Source of the DNA: Halichondria panicea
Lineage: Eukaryota > Porifera > Demospongiae > Suberitida > Halichondriidae
Direction: 5' to 3'
DNA: 64,000 nucleotides
NCBI RefSeq assembly: GCF_963675165.1
Contig: NC_087382.1
Span: 2,519,567-2,583,566, forward strand
The translations under genes were made by a program, and so were the position numbers. A model generated the notes under the pieces. The model ran no database searches. It was given only the letters and a program-made list of their open reading frames with translations, and was not told the DNA's origin. Positions 12,199 through 25,356 of this stretch are shown here, piece after piece; the stretch's first letter is position 1, and every line of letters begins with the position of its first letter.

Positions 12199-12261
12199 TT
12201 AGCCTCGATTCCAGGCCGCACTTCACTCCAGTCCAGGGATGTGCGGCCTGGAATCGAGGCT
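12199..12261. repeat. AGCCTCGATTCCAGG hairpin element, copy 2
   Basis: Same palindrome in unit 2 at the corresponding place downstream of GDH, with a slightly longer centre (TTCACTCCAGTCCAGGG). Confidence 0.8.
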
Positions 12262-13097
12262 GGTTGCACTGGCTTGGGAACTGTTTCTTTCTTTGTTCCT
12301 CCCATATTTTTTTCTTATTGTGTGACAAAAACAGAAAAAGGAAACAAGATACGATGTATCTTTTACCAAGAGTAACCTGATTAAACCAATTCACTAAACT
12401 ACAATCATACATGTAGTGTTTAAAAGCCACAGACATACCAAAAAATAAGCTAGCACGTAGGAAGGTACAATGTTCACTATCAGGTGTTCTCTATGCAGCT
12501 ACAAGGTGATGCCAGCCGCTAGGTAGACTGTGTAGATCTTCTGCAGTGCACACACATAAGCAGCGGTCCTCAGGTCCAGACCAAGGTTGTACTCACGAAC
12601 AGCTCGCATGATTTGCTGCAAGAAAGGGGAAGAGTTTCTTAGAATGGTAGCAGAATTATGAATCAGATCAAAACCAGAACACACTTTATATCGTGGTAAT
12701 TGTATTGTGGAGACATCCGTGTAATTAAATTAGAAATCGTCTTATTTTTTTATTGAGATGCCGTCGGATTTCAAAGGGCTCTATTCTACAATGCTTTAGA
12801 TAGTGACATTACAATAGATGCAGGTATTCAATAAAGGGAGTACATTAGTTATAATAATAATACGTACATGGTTTTAATCTAAGCAGGTTATGCCTTAGTT
12901 GCTACAGACACACTAACTTGGTTAGCGACAGCTCTCACCTTGACAGATCTCTCCATGGTGTATTCTAGACCAGAGTTGACGATGTCCTTCTCACTAGCTC
13001 CAGCAATGCGAGCACTGAATGCAGGGGTGGCTGTGATGGGGATAGACCCAGCACGACCTCCAGAGAACTTGGCCTCTAGACTACGCTGGACACTGTC

Positions 13098-13098
<1 letters not shown>

Positions 13099-13146
<48 letters not shown>

Positions 13147-13270
13147 TGTGTGTGGTGTGTGTGTGTGGTGTGTGTGTGGTGTGTGTGTGTGTGTGTGTGG
13201 TGTGTGTGGTGTGTGTGTGTGTGTGTGTGTGGTGTGTGTGTGTGCGCGTGTGTGTGTGGTGTGTGTGTGT

Positions 13271-13345
<75 letters not shown>

Positions 13346-13352
13346 TGTGGTG

Positions 13353-13415
<63 letters not shown>

Positions 13416-13465
13416 CGCGCGTGTGTGTGGTGTGTGTGTGTGTGGTGTGTGTGTGTGGTGTGTGT

Positions 13466-13518
<53 letters not shown>

Positions 13519-13573
13519 TGTGTGCGCGTGTGTGTGTGTGTGGTGTGTGTGTGTGTGTGTGTGGTGTGTGTGT

Positions 13574-13622
<49 letters not shown>

Positions 13623-13690
13623 GGTGTGTGTGTGTGTGTGTGGTGTGTGTGGTGTGTGTGTGTGTGTTGTGTGTGCGTGAGGGGGTGTGG
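13099..13690. repeat. (TG)n tract at the GDH exon 11 acceptor, unit 2
   Basis: About 590 bp of TG broken by GGTG and GCGC; the longest of the five homologous tracts. Long Cys/Val frames across it are artefacts. Confidence 0.92.
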
Positions 13691-13910
13691 AATTGCTATT
13701 AAGAATGCTCTTAGACTATTATAGATTAGCTTGAAAATTAAAATTTGTTATATAGAGCTACCGTGCACTTGTATGGAGGTGACCTCATTATGAACTCTAA
13801 ACCCATACATGTAAAATGTAAATACTATAATTATTACTAGAATATTTTGCTGGTGAAAAACTTTGCGAAAGAGCCAAATCAGCAATAAAGTTGACCCTTT
13901 GCGATCTAAC

Positions 13911-14121
13911 TACCGTATAGCGGGTAATTTTCGGGGGACAAAATATTTGGTTCAGCAATATTGAGACATTTAGTGGATAATATTTTCATGGTTGCTGCTT
14001 GCACTGCAGGTAAAGGTAGGCAAGGTCGCTTCATTCGTGGGTAAAATATTCGTGGTCAGACCTCCAACCACGAAAACCACGAATATTTTGCCCACGAAAA
14101 TTACACGCTATACTGTATTGC
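13911..14121. mobile_element. MITE of the TATAGCGGGTAATTTT family, unit 2
   Basis: Copy of the unit 1 insertion at the corresponding place in GDH intron 10, so the insertion precedes the split of units 1 and 2. Confidence 0.7.
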
Positions 14122-14738
14122 GTTCTGGCATGTGTACCGGTATTTATGAATTGATCGTTAAGTTCGCATAATAATGTTTGATGCTCACAAAACATTCTAG
14201 TAATACAGTACACAATAATAATAAGAATGGACAGTGCTCTGGCTGACTAATTTTAATGTTCAACTAGGGACAGGCCATGCCATGCATGTATAGCAAATTA
14301 TTCAGATGTCTCCAGTTGGCAAATCCTAAACCAGCTGGCGTATGCATGACCTGATCACTAGTAACAGCAACAACATCACTACATGTATTGTACTATATAC
14401 GGACAAACAGACAATAATGATTATTATAAGCAATCTCACCATTATTATTATGATATCCAAGTGCTAAAAATAGAAATTTCTATTTTTAGCACTTCATGCA
14501 AATTCACACGTTCCTCCGCCCACGTTTGAACTCTGCTAGCTACGTGCACTGATAGTGAAGTTGCATGCCCTCTCTTCTTTTATACGCCCTTGATAGCACT
14601 CATGAACAAGCACTGACAAGTCATTGTTTGTTACTCGTGCTATTAATCTCATACTGCACTACTCTTAGCTAATTGCCGAGCGCCTTAGCGCGAGGCAACT
14701 AATACTGCATCATATCTCAGAAAATCTTTGTATGTATG

Positions 14739-15090
14739 TATTTACTTGATTAAACGCCCTCCTTGAATAAACGCCCAGGGTAAAAGCTGTCTTTGTCAAT
14801 AAACGCCCGTCTTAAATAATCGCCCATATATGGGGCGTGGCACTGTGGTTGCAGCATAGAATAATAATACTTTTTATGATGCATCGATGGCAGAGAGAGA
14901 GATACCGACACAGAGGGCACTCCTATGACTTAAATTTAAGCTGAGAAATAGATTTAAGCTGAGACAGCAGCCCAAGAAGAGCACAATAACTGCTGCTGTG
15001 CAAGAGTTTTGGAGTAGACATAACAATTAAACGCCCCCTCTAAAGACTTTGATCTGATATAAACGCCCGGGCGTTTAATCAAGTAAATAC
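14739..15090. mobile_element. 352-bp inverted-repeat element with AACGCCC motifs, unit 2
   Basis: Inverted ends TATTTACTTGATTAAACGCC at 14739 and the complement ending at 15090; inside are several AAACGCCC/CGCCC repeats. Unit 3 has the same element from 23455, but its right end is lost in a deletion near 23690. Confidence 0.75.
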
Positions 15091-15348
15091 GGTATGTATG
15101 TCACGCTCAGGAATATCGCGGTTCAGGAATGCGAATTGGGTGTGGCTACATTCTGTTAGTCTTTATTACCTCCAAACTGATCTACTATTATGCAGAGAAT
15201 AAAAGCTACGTACTAGCTGGAAGCTTCTTTCTCCTAAAATTGTACTTAAACACAACTCTGCACGAGGCTAATCATGCGCGTGTGTATACCTATAGTTATA
15301 TTGTATTACAGTAATTGCATAAGGACAAACGACCTCTGACCTCCCTCA

Positions 15349-15384
<36 letters not shown>

Positions 15385-16773
15385 CTAGTAAATGATTGTT
15401 GGAGTCTTCCTCGTGTTTCCAGGTCAACCGTCCATAACTGACATAGTTGAGATTCTTGAGCCACTCAAAATAGGACACAGTCACTCCTCCAGCATTTGCA
15501 AACAGGTCAGGGATGACCATAATGTTGCGATCCATCAGAATCTTCTCAGCAGCAATAGTAGTGGGACCATTGGCACCTTCTGCCACCACCTGTGTACACA
15601 TGAGGCAATCTCTGGGTCAGTAGAACTTTAAAACTAGTTATAAGCACAACTACGTATGTAGGGATGGATATAGTCCTACATACAGGTAAGAGATGAGACT
15701 GATCAAAACCTACCAGCGATAGGCCTTCCTAAAGAGCTACAGAATGCAATATCCAACTTTAAAATTTGTTATACTCTAGATCCTACACTCTTTCAACTGC
15801 CATAACTTGAATTCCGTGGATCCAGATTTTCCGAAAGCTTAGAAAGAGACCTTTAAAATGATGTCACAAAGTTAATATTTAAGACAGCCAATTTTGGCCC
15901 AATACCATGGATTATATACATGTATAGCCCATGGTCCAAGGCCGAAGAATGACAAATTATGCCTCCAACGAAATTGTGGATTTAAACACATCATTTGAAA
16001 GGTCTCTTTCTAAGCTTTCAGCATAACATTTTTGAAATCGGATCAACGATACTCGAGTTATGGCACTATACGCACACACACGCACAATACCTTGGCTTGT
16101 ATTTGCTCAGCTATTTCTGCCGTGATCTGCTTCTCTCCGGCAGCTGGTATCAGAATATCACACTCTGCTGTCAGTAAGTTCTCAGTCGTTTCTTGTGCTC
16201 CTGGAAATCCTTTGATGGAGCCTCCGTTATTTAATTTGTAATCCTCCAATTCTTTCGGGTCGATACCGTCTTCCCTGTTAACGATGGATACATCTCTCTC
16301 CATCACGCCCATGCACTTAGCTCCCTCTCTGTGGAGGTAGCGACAAGAGTGGAGCCCCACGTTGCCAAAGCCCTGTATATACATGTAGAGTTATATAGCG
16401 ACTTGATAGTCGTATAATACATACATTGGAAGTTATAATAACAAGGACTTACAATGCAGGCTAGGGGGGTAGGGATTTGGGGAGGTCAATAGTGTGAGTA
16501 TTGAATTAACTACCGTATTACTAACAACTTTTAGTAAGCATAAAACCAGATACCATACATCACAGTTTTAAGTTTATAAAGTTAGATAGCAAAGTCTACT
16601 TTGGCCCCCATCATGCACAAGGTTTGTTACCCGCAAAATATTCTAGTAATACATGTATGTTATAATGCATAGGTCAGAGGTGGATCTTAAGGAGGTCAAT
16701 AGTGTGAGCATTGTCTAATAGTTACATACGTGTATGAACATTATGAACAGGTATAATAAATAAAATACCATAC

Positions 16774-18500
16774 CAATCTTGGAGGGGAAGATGTTCTCAT
16801 TGTCTAGTTGTTCTTGTACCCAGGTCATGAGATAGTCGATATACTTGGGTGCTGAGCACTTGATGGGCTTCTTGACGGTCGTACCATCGGCCCAGTGATA
16901 CTCGTACCTGGTAGGCGGGCGAGGGGTCAGAGTGCGTAACATTACAAATACATGTACACGGATGGGATTGAGAATACAAAGTGAGTTAGATTTAACAGTG
17001 GATCCTTCTTAACGACCATTCTTGAAGAAAATCAACTAAACGTAACAAAGGCCAGGTCCCAAATGAACTTAGGTACAAAGAGGTTTTACAGCATCGAATG
17101 AATTTTGAAAAAAAATTTTAAGTCAAAGTTTCCAGACTAGCATCCCCACATGTGTCACTGTGCTGAGGTGTTGCTTACTTTGGTCCAGCACTCATGACAG
17201 GGCATGACTCAGTTGTACAGTGAGCCGTGATAGTACCGTAGAGCATGTTGATCTGGTTAAAGAAGTCCACAGCTGATTATGTGTGTGTGTGTGTGTGTGT
17301 GTGAGGGGAGGTGTGAGGGGAGGTGTGAGGGTGTGTGTGTGTGTGTGTGTGTGTGTGAGGGGAGGTGTGCGTGTGTGTGTGTGAGGGGAGGTGTGCGTGT
17401 GTGTGTGTGCGTGTGTGTGTGTGTGCGTGTGTGTGTGTGTGTGTGTGATAAAGGCAGTCCACAGGTTTGTGTGTGGGGGTGGAGGTGTGTGCTGAGAATA
17501 CAAGGAAATCGATACATGAGTTAGTGTACAAAATTATTACAGAAGAAGTACGTATCATAATTAAACTGTACTGTACATGTACTGTATGCGATTATCAAAC
17601 ATACGCAAACTTTACGATGCTAGTGGCTTCGTAAAAATAAATGACCGGAACCTGTATACATAATGATTCTTGCCTGATCACAAAAGTTAGATTGCAAATT
17701 GCCAACGTTTCTGTTGATTGGCTCATTCGCAAAGGTTTTTCGCATGCAAAACAGTACTACACTAAGGCTTACTGTTGACGGCGATCCACTCATTGAGGTC
17801 TTCACCATCTGGTAGTTGCACAGCCAGTTTAAGATTCCCACTGCCCAGGGTAGCGGCCGCATGCTGTACAATAAGGAGGGAGGGAGTAATATTGAAATAT
17901 TGGCAAACACTTGCAATATTCAAAGGCGAGGTTGAGTGTACATTAACACACACACAGTGTGGAGTTGGCAGGAGAGGACAGTATTGTAGGGGACCACATA
18001 CTTGGTGGGTTTGGCATCTAGAGAAACACACACTTGCAAAAAAGACACGAAAAAGTGGAAGTATAACTACCGTACAACTAAATTGGATGCTTAAAATACT
18101 TCACACACGCATGGCGAAGTGAATTTCGTCTTCTGTCTTGGGAATGGACAAATGGCCAAACTAAACTAATAAACTATACCAGTACGATACGCTAGCTAGC
18201 TGGGTAGCTTGGCAACAACTCCCGAGTGGCTTGTACCAGTCATAACATACCTTCATCATGTCATGTTGGTGAGAGCCCTCTGGTATCTTCTTGAGGTGCT
18301 TCACAGTCTTAGTATTAGACGCTCTCCTGCACACACACACACACACAGTGACACTTAGTACAGCATGCTATCACACACACACACACACAGCTTAATTACT
18401 AAAGATACTACTTTATAGGGCTCATTTTTGCTATGTGTGTGTGTATGTATGAAGTACTACGTAGGTGATTAACTTACAGTCCAGATAGGAAGAAGCTCAT
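16774..18500 (-). pseudogene. MOB1 5' fragment, array unit 3 (exons 1-5)
   Basis: Exons at 18500-18478, 18326-18251, 17863-17773, 17272-17179 and 16907-16774, with the same lengths as in unit 1 and an open frame. The C-terminal exons are replaced by GDH sequence. Intron 3 carries a (TG)n-rich tract close to exon 4. Confidence 0.88.
17280..17450. repeat. (TG)n / GAGGGGAGG tract, MOB1 intron 3, unit 3
   Basis: TG runs separated by copies of GAGGGGAGGTGTG, upstream of MOB1 exon 4. Confidence 0.88.
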
Positions 18501-18914
18501 GGCTGACTCTAGTGAGAAGGTGCTTGGACGGTACACACGATCTGCCCTAAACAAGTGTTCTTGAGACAACACAGTCAGTCGCTCTATTCCGAATAATCCG
18601 TGTCCCCACATGCAGGGTACAGAGGTCAGTTTGTAGTAGCTCCCTCAATGACGATCTATAAAACGCCGCTGCTTCATTATTCGTGGGGCGTGTCTATATT
18701 AATGAGCCACGCCCATCCAAAATTAATGGATGCAATTTCTTGCGCAATGCATCGCACTCAGCATAATGAATAATGACTTCATATCAATTACAAAAACCAT
18801 GTGATGAAGAAACTACTAATAAATCTACTTTGCCTGGCCTACCAACAAACATGTTCACACATAGCTTTAGTGCAATATTAGTACAAGTAAAATAAAAGGA
18901 GGGTTAGTTTGGGA

Positions 18915-21361
18915 TCACCACTGCTTCGAGTCTTTCAACGTCTGTGCTAGTTCGGATAATCCCACAATAGGTTTCTGTAGCGATTGGATAAGCTCCTCTT
19001 TACTCAGGTTTTTCGTTCTTAATCTCTTGATGAGCATGTACTTGAGGCAGTCTTTACAGTTGTCTCTCTGTTTGGTCGCAATTGCCTCGAGGATATCAAC
19101 ATGGAGGCCCAGAGCCAGGCCAAGGTCGTGCCACTCGTTCACGGCGGCAGGGTAGAGGTATTCCAGCAGCTCATTAAAGTTGTCAGTTGTGAAGGATTTA
19201 GACCGACTCTCATGAGAGCATGACCCCGTCGAAGCTGGAGGTGTAGGTCGTTGGACATCTGGTGTTGTGAGGGGGATGGTTGACACTGGTTTTCTTTGAG
19301 GTTTGGGCTTGGCAGTTTTGCTTCTTGATCTCGTAACCATTGACGTGCCTAAATGAATGTATGTAAGTAAAGTTAGACAGCACACTGAGAACTAACCTGA
19401 GTCAGTACATGGTCTCTTAGTGGCAGTTGTTGGTGGCTCACAAAGACGACGCTTCCCTGCATTGGTATATGAAATGGTTAGCAGCATATTATTATAGTTC
19501 ACACAGCAAACACTGATTAATAAACTTACTTGAAAAAGAGACAGTCAATGCTCGACCACATTCAGGACAGCTTGGATCATCCCCCTGCCCCACAGTGCAA
19601 ACAGGACACACAACATGTTTGCAAGAGGTGGTGGCTAATTTTACGTTATTGCGGCATTTCTCACAGTACATGTAGATCGTGGGGTTGGCCCAGCAACAGA
19701 CGATGAGCAGGTCAGCCCAGACGTCCGCCTCCATTACCCAGAACTTGGAGTTGAGCATCCTTGCAGCCATTTCCAGTGGAGGACCCCAGCCTGAGCGAAT
19801 GCTCTTGAGGAGAGACACCAACTCGTTCATTGAGAATGGAAGGAATGCCATCGCTTTTTTAAAATTAGCAGTACGCATCAAACGAAATATGAAAACCTTT
19901 AATTCTTGATTCTATAAAAAAAAAAGATATTTTTCTTAAGTCGCAGGGGACACAATGATTTTTTTAAGCCTAGATCTGTACAGCAAGTAGGGTTAAGGTG
20001 TATGGTACCTTTTCAGACTAGCTTTGATTTGTTCCTGAAATAATTTGATTATGCTAAGCTCCTCACAATGCACTATAATTATATGGAATCCTCAACTCCT
20101 CCCACAATAACTGGCTTAGACTTATGAACTTCGTACTTATTATTATTACAGGCATGCTAGATTTCATAACGGCAATGTATAGGTTGCCCAAACCATCCCC
20201 ATAGAGATACACTCTAAGGCAAAGATGGTACCTATGTGAGCTTGTTTAAAATGGACAAGTGTAGAACGACACCAATCCTTACCAACGCCTCCAACGCGCC
20301 CAACGCGTCCAACGCGCCCAACGCGTTCAACCTCTTCAACTGCACGTTCAACCTCTTCAACTCCAAGTGCAACTCATCCAACATGACTGAGGACACTCTT
20401 ATTTTGAGGTCGGGGAATGGCGAAGTGATCATGTTAAAACTTAAGGTATCCTCGATTCCAGAGAAATCCTGTGTGAGGGGATCAACTGGTGTATTCAGCT
20501 TGCCCTTTTGTTGTTTTGTGTCTGATATAAACGGCATGACTGTTTCTCGATGTTGGGAGTTCTGTATTAAAATAGTGGTGTATGTGTATAATTATGTATA
20601 ATATTATAGCAAACAAAAATAATTGAAAACTAGAAACTATATCTGTAGGGCAGAAATGTGAATGGTCGAACTATGCATACACAGATAAATAACTATATAC
20701 ACACGACAATGCTTTACTTCGTACTTATTATTATTACAGGCATGCTAGATTTCATAACGGCAATACTTATATAGGTTGCCCAAACCATCCCCATAGAAAC
20801 ACGCTCTGAGGTAAAGACAGTACCTATGTGGGTTAGTGTACAATGGAGGAGTGTAAAACGACACCAATCCTTACCGACGGCTCAAACAGGTCCGCCTCCG
20901 CCTCCGCCTCCAAGTCTAACGCCAACGCCTCACGATTCAAAATGACTGAAAGAAAAACGCCGCTTTCGAAGTCGGGGAATGGCGAAATGAAACTTAACTC
21001 CTGTGTGAGGGGATCAACTGGTGTATTCAGCTTGCCCTTTTGTTGTTTTGTGTCTGATATAAACGGCATGACTGTTTCTCGATGTTGGGAGTTCTGTATT
21101 AAAATAGTGGTGTATGTGTACGTACGTGTATATGTGCAAACAAAATTAATCAAGACTATCGATCTGTAGGGCAGAAATGTGAATGGCTGAACTATACATA
21201 GCTATACATACATAGATAAATATTAATTAAACTATACACACGACAATGCTCACCAGCACTGTGACAGATTTTCCATCACTTGACATTGAAGAGGCTTCTG
21301 GCCATCTCCGGCGCCAGGGCCAGAGGTTATAATCTAGATCCCTTTGTACCTCGTCAGACAT
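18915..21361 (-). pseudogene. RD3: RING / Death-domain gene, frameshift and duplicated exon 2
   Basis: Exon 1 at 21361-21254 (MSDEVQRDLDY), two alternative copies of exon 2 at 21093-20875 and 20561-20283, exon 3 at 20034-20009, RING exon 19911-19530, exons 5 and 6 at 19456-19397 and 19348-18915. The RING exon has one base fewer than required near its start (RD4 reads MEELKIF there), giving a stop after four codons. Downstream the RING (YCEKC, CKHVVCPVC, CPEC) and Death domain are open. The exon 2 coiled coil is much shorter than in RD1, RD2 and RD5. Confidence 0.72.
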
Positions 21362-21666
21362 TCTAGCCTACAGTCCAGTATAGTATAGTAGTACAACTAT
21401 AGCTAGCTAGCTACAGCACATAAAGTTACCTGGCTAGGCTACAAATTGCAAATTGATGAAATAGCGAAAAATCGGCCTAAAAAGGTATTGAAGAGCTTCC
21501 TTGTTTCTTTCTTTGTTCCTCCCATTTTGTTCTAAAAAGGTACCAAGTTACTGTAAACTACAATCATACATGTACAATGTAGTGTTTAAAATTAAAGCCA
21601 CAGACATACCAAAAAATAAGCTAGCAGGTAGGAAGGTACAATGTTCACTATCAGGTGTTCTCTATG

Positions 21667-22430
21667 CTACAAGGTGATGCCAGCCGCTAGGTAGACTGTG
21701 TAGATCTTCTGCAGTGCACACACATAAGCAGCGGTCCTCAGGTCCAGACCAAGGTTGTACTCACGAACAGCTCGCATGATTTGCTGCACAAGGGAGGGGA
21801 AGAGTTTCTTAAAATGGTAGCAAAATTATGAGCTTAATTGAATAATGTTCAAGGGTATAATGTTCGTGGTTTTCGCTGATCAAGCATAATTATACCACGA
21901 ACATTTATACCCATAAATTTAATACTGCACGCATGCATGATGCAAAAAGGCTGCTATTCCGCGAAAGTTCCATTGCATATAAAAGCAGAACACATATGGT
22001 AATGTTGGCAGTATTTCACTTTATTAAAAAATTACTATCCGTGTAATCATACTATTGGTACATATGAAAGCGTCTTATACAATAGATGCAAGTATTCAAC
22101 AAAGGGAGTACATTAGTTATAATAATAATACGTACACATGGCTATAACACTTTAAATCTAAGCAGGTTATGCCTTAGTTGCTACAGACACAATAACTTGG
22201 CTAGTGACAGCTCTCACCTTGGCAGATCTCTCCATGGTGTATTCTAGACCAGAGTTGACAATGTCCTTCTCACTAGCTCCAGCAATGCGAGCACTGAATG
22301 CAGGGGTGGCTGTGATGGGGATAGACCCAGCACGACCTCCAGAGAACTTGGCCTCTAGACTACGCTGGACACTGTCTGTAGTGGTGTGTGTGTGGTGTGT
22401 GTGTGTGTGTGTGGTGTGTGTGTGTGTGGG

Positions 22431-22461
<31 letters not shown>

Positions 22462-24472
22462 TGTGGGTGTGTGTGTGTGTGGGTGGATGTGTGTGTGTGA
22501 GGGGGTGTGGAATTGCTATTAAGAATGCTCTTAGACTATTAGCTTGAAAATTAAAAACTGTTACCACGAAGCCAATAATTATAGAGCTACCATGCACTTG
22601 TATGGAGGTGACCTCATTATGAACTCTAAACCCATACATGTAAAATGTAATTACCATAATTATTACTAGAATATTTTGCTGGTGAAAAACTTTGCGAATG
22701 AGTTAAATCAGCAGAAAAGTTGACCCTTTGCGATCTTATTTTGCAAATTGATCGATTAACCCTCGCAAAGTTTGCATATGTTTGACAATTAAAACATTCT
22801 AGAAATACAACCCTCGCGTGTACAGTACACAATAATGAATCGAAATTGAAATTAAAACAATAATTTTTACAGTGCTCTTTAAGGCATGACTAATGTTACG
22901 TATTAACGTTCAAGCTAAGGGGCAGGTCACTTCAGCCATGCACGTATAGCAAGTGTTTCCAGTTGGCAAATTCCTAAACTGAAAAGACTAGCTGGCGTAT
23001 GCATGACCTGTATCACTAGTAACAGCTGCAACAACATCACTACATGTATTGTACTATATACGGACAAACAGACAATATGATTATTATAAGCAATCTCACC
23101 ATTATTATTATTATAATATCGTATGATATGCAAGTGCTAAAAATAATATTATAAATTATCTATTTTTAGCACTTCATGCAAATGCACTCATTCCTCCGCC
23201 CACGTAACTCTGCTAGCTACGTGCACTGATAGTGGAGTTGCATGCCCTCTCTTCTTTTATAAGCCCTTGATAGCACTCATAATAAGCACTGCATGACAAG
23301 GTTAATAGCACTCGGCGTATCCTTGTCATTGCTTGTTACTCGTGCTATTAATCTCATACTGCACTACTCTTAGCTATACTACTAATTGCCGAGCGCCTTA
23401 GCGCGAGGCAACTAATACTGCATCATATCTCAGAAAACCTTTGTATGTATGTATTTACTTGATTAAACGCTCTCCTTGAATAAACGCCCAGGGTAAAACC
23501 TGTCTTTGTCAATAAACGCCCATATATGGGGCGTGGCACTGTGGTTGCAGCATAGAATAATAATACTTTTTATGATGCATCGATGGCAGAGAGAGAGATA
23601 CCGACACAGAGGGCACTCCTATGACTTAAATTTAAGCTGAGAAATAGATTTAAGCTGAGACAGCAGCCCAAGAAGAGCACAATAACTGCTGCTGAGTCTC
23701 TAGCAAGCTCTCCTTCTTTCTTCTAAAATTGTACTTAAATACAACTCTGCACGAGGCTAATCATGCGCGTGTGTATACCTATAGTTATATTGTATTACAG
23801 TGATTTAATGCAAGCATAAGAACAAACGACTCCGACCTCCCATCACACACACACGTACAAACGACCTCTGACCTCCCTCACTACACACACACACACACTC
23901 ACCTAGTAAATGATTGTTGGAGTCTTCCTCGTGTTTCCAGGTCAACCGTCCATAACTGACATGGTTGAGATTCTTGAGCCACTCAAAATAGGACACAGTC
24001 ACTCCTCCAGCATTTGCAAACAGGTCAGGGATGACCATAATGTTGCGATCCATCAGAATCTTCTCAACAGCAATAGTAGTGGGACCATTGGCACCTTCTG
24101 CCACCACCTGTGTACAAATGAGGCAATCTTTGGGTCAGTAGAACTTTAAAACTAGTTATAAGCACACCTACGTATTGTAAGGATGGATATAGTCCTACAT
24201 ACAGGTAAGAGATGAGACTGATCAAACCTACTAGTGATAGGCCTTCCTAAAGAGCTACAGAATGTAAGTTCTCAGTCGTTTCTTGTGCTCCTGGAAATCC
24301 TTTGATTGAGCCTCCGTTATTTAATTTGTAATCTTCCAATTCTTTCGGGTCGATACCGTCTTCCCTGTTAACGATGGACACATCCCTCTCCATCACGCCC
24401 ACGCACTTAGCCCCCTCTCTGTGCAGGTAGCGACAAGAGTGGAGCCCCACGTTGCCAAAGCCCTGTACATAC
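21667..24472 (-). pseudogene. GDH 3' fragment, array unit 3 (exon 9 truncated)
   Basis: Exon 9 starts at 24472 but breaks off at about 24267 after the codons for ETTENL. Compared with unit 2 (about 15745-16170), roughly 430 bp including the exon's 3' end, its donor site and part of the intron are deleted. Exons 10-12 remain at 24107-23903, 22375-22218 and 21783-21667 with normal lengths. Confidence 0.88.
22378..22508. repeat. (TG)n tract at the GDH exon 11 acceptor, unit 3
   Basis: About 130 bp, the shortest of the homologous tracts. Confidence 0.9.
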
Positions 24473-24866
24473 ATGTAGAGTTATATAGCGACTTAATAGT
24501 CGTATAATGCATAAATTAGAAGTTATAATAATAAGGACTTACAATGCAGGCTAGGGGTAGGGATTTGGGGAGGTCAATAGTGTGAGCATTGAATTAACTA
24601 CCGTATTACTAACAATTTTTTAGTAATAAAATCGCATAAAACCAGATACCATATCACAGTCTTAAGTTTATAAAGTTAGATAGCAAAGTCTACTCTGGCC
24701 CCATCATGCACAAGGTTTTTTACCCGCAAAATATTCTAGTAATACATGTAGGTTATAATGCATAGGTCAGAGGTGGATCTTAAGGAGGTCAATAGTGTGA
24801 GCATTGTCTAATAGTTACATTCATGTGTGAACATTTTGAACAGGTATAATAAATAAAATACCATAC

Positions 24867-25000
24867 CAATCTTGGAGGGGAAGATGTTTTCATCGTCTAG
24901 TTGTTCTTGTACCCAGGTCATGAGATAGTCGATATACTTGGGTGCTGAGCACTTGATGGGCTTCTTGACGGTCGTACCATCGGCCCAGTGATACTCGTAC
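24867..25000 (-). pseudogene. MOB1 exon 5 remnant, array unit 4
   Basis: A 134-nt exon like that of unit 2, with the same upstream deletion of exons 1-4 and a similar filler (about 25157-25222). One visible difference is a Lys codon replacing the Pro codon region just upstream of the acceptor, which is intronic. Confidence 0.86.
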
Positions 25001-25356
25001 CTGGTGGGCTTGCGAGGGGTCAGAGTGCGTAACATTACAAATACATGTACACGGATGGGATTGAGAATACAAAGTGAGTCCACTCTTGAAAAAAAATCAA
25101 TCAACTAAATGTAACAAAAGTCAGGTCCCAAATGAACTTAGGTATAAAGAGGTTTTGAATTCACACCCATGCAGCCAAATATGGCCATTTTACTGATGAT
25201 GCAATGATTATCTATCTTTCAGCATAATGAATAAATTTTACAAAAACCATGTGATGACTATAAATCTACTTTGCCTGGCCTTACCAACAAAAAACATGTT
25301 AAGTGCAATAATTATTTGTTAAATCAAAAGGAGGGATTAAAAGTGTTAGTTTGGGA

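Larger units (their letters stand above)
12499..16372 (-). pseudogene. GDH 3' fragment, array unit 2 (exons 9-12, frame intact)
   Basis: Exons 9-12 at 16372-16091, 15589-15385, 13096-12939 and 12615-12499 have exactly the same lengths (282, 205, 158, 117 nt) as the full gene and an open frame from GFGNVG to the stop, encoding the NAD-binding and C-terminal part. There are no exons 1-8: MOB1 exon 5 lies immediately upstream, in a different splice phase (MOB1 exon 5 ends in phase 1, GDH exon 9 starts in phase 0). It is a 5'-truncated copy, best called a pseudogene despite the clean frame. Confidence 0.88.
9092..16527. repeat. Tandem array unit 2
   Basis: About 7.4 kb. MOB1 exons 1-4 are deleted, RD2 is intact, and GDH exons 9-12 are in frame. 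It carries a (TG)n tract of nearly 600 bp in GDH intron 10. Confidence 0.85.
16528..24616. repeat. Tandem array unit 3
   Basis: About 8.1 kb. MOB1 exons 1-5 are present, RD3 has a local duplication (about 20126-20715 against 20715-21100), and GDH exon 9 is truncated. Confidence 0.85.

Noticed and set aside
13103-13724. Long Cys/Val and His/Thr reading frames across (TG)n tracts
   Set aside because: They are six-frame translations of dinucleotide repeats without stops, lie in introns, and vary freely in length between units.
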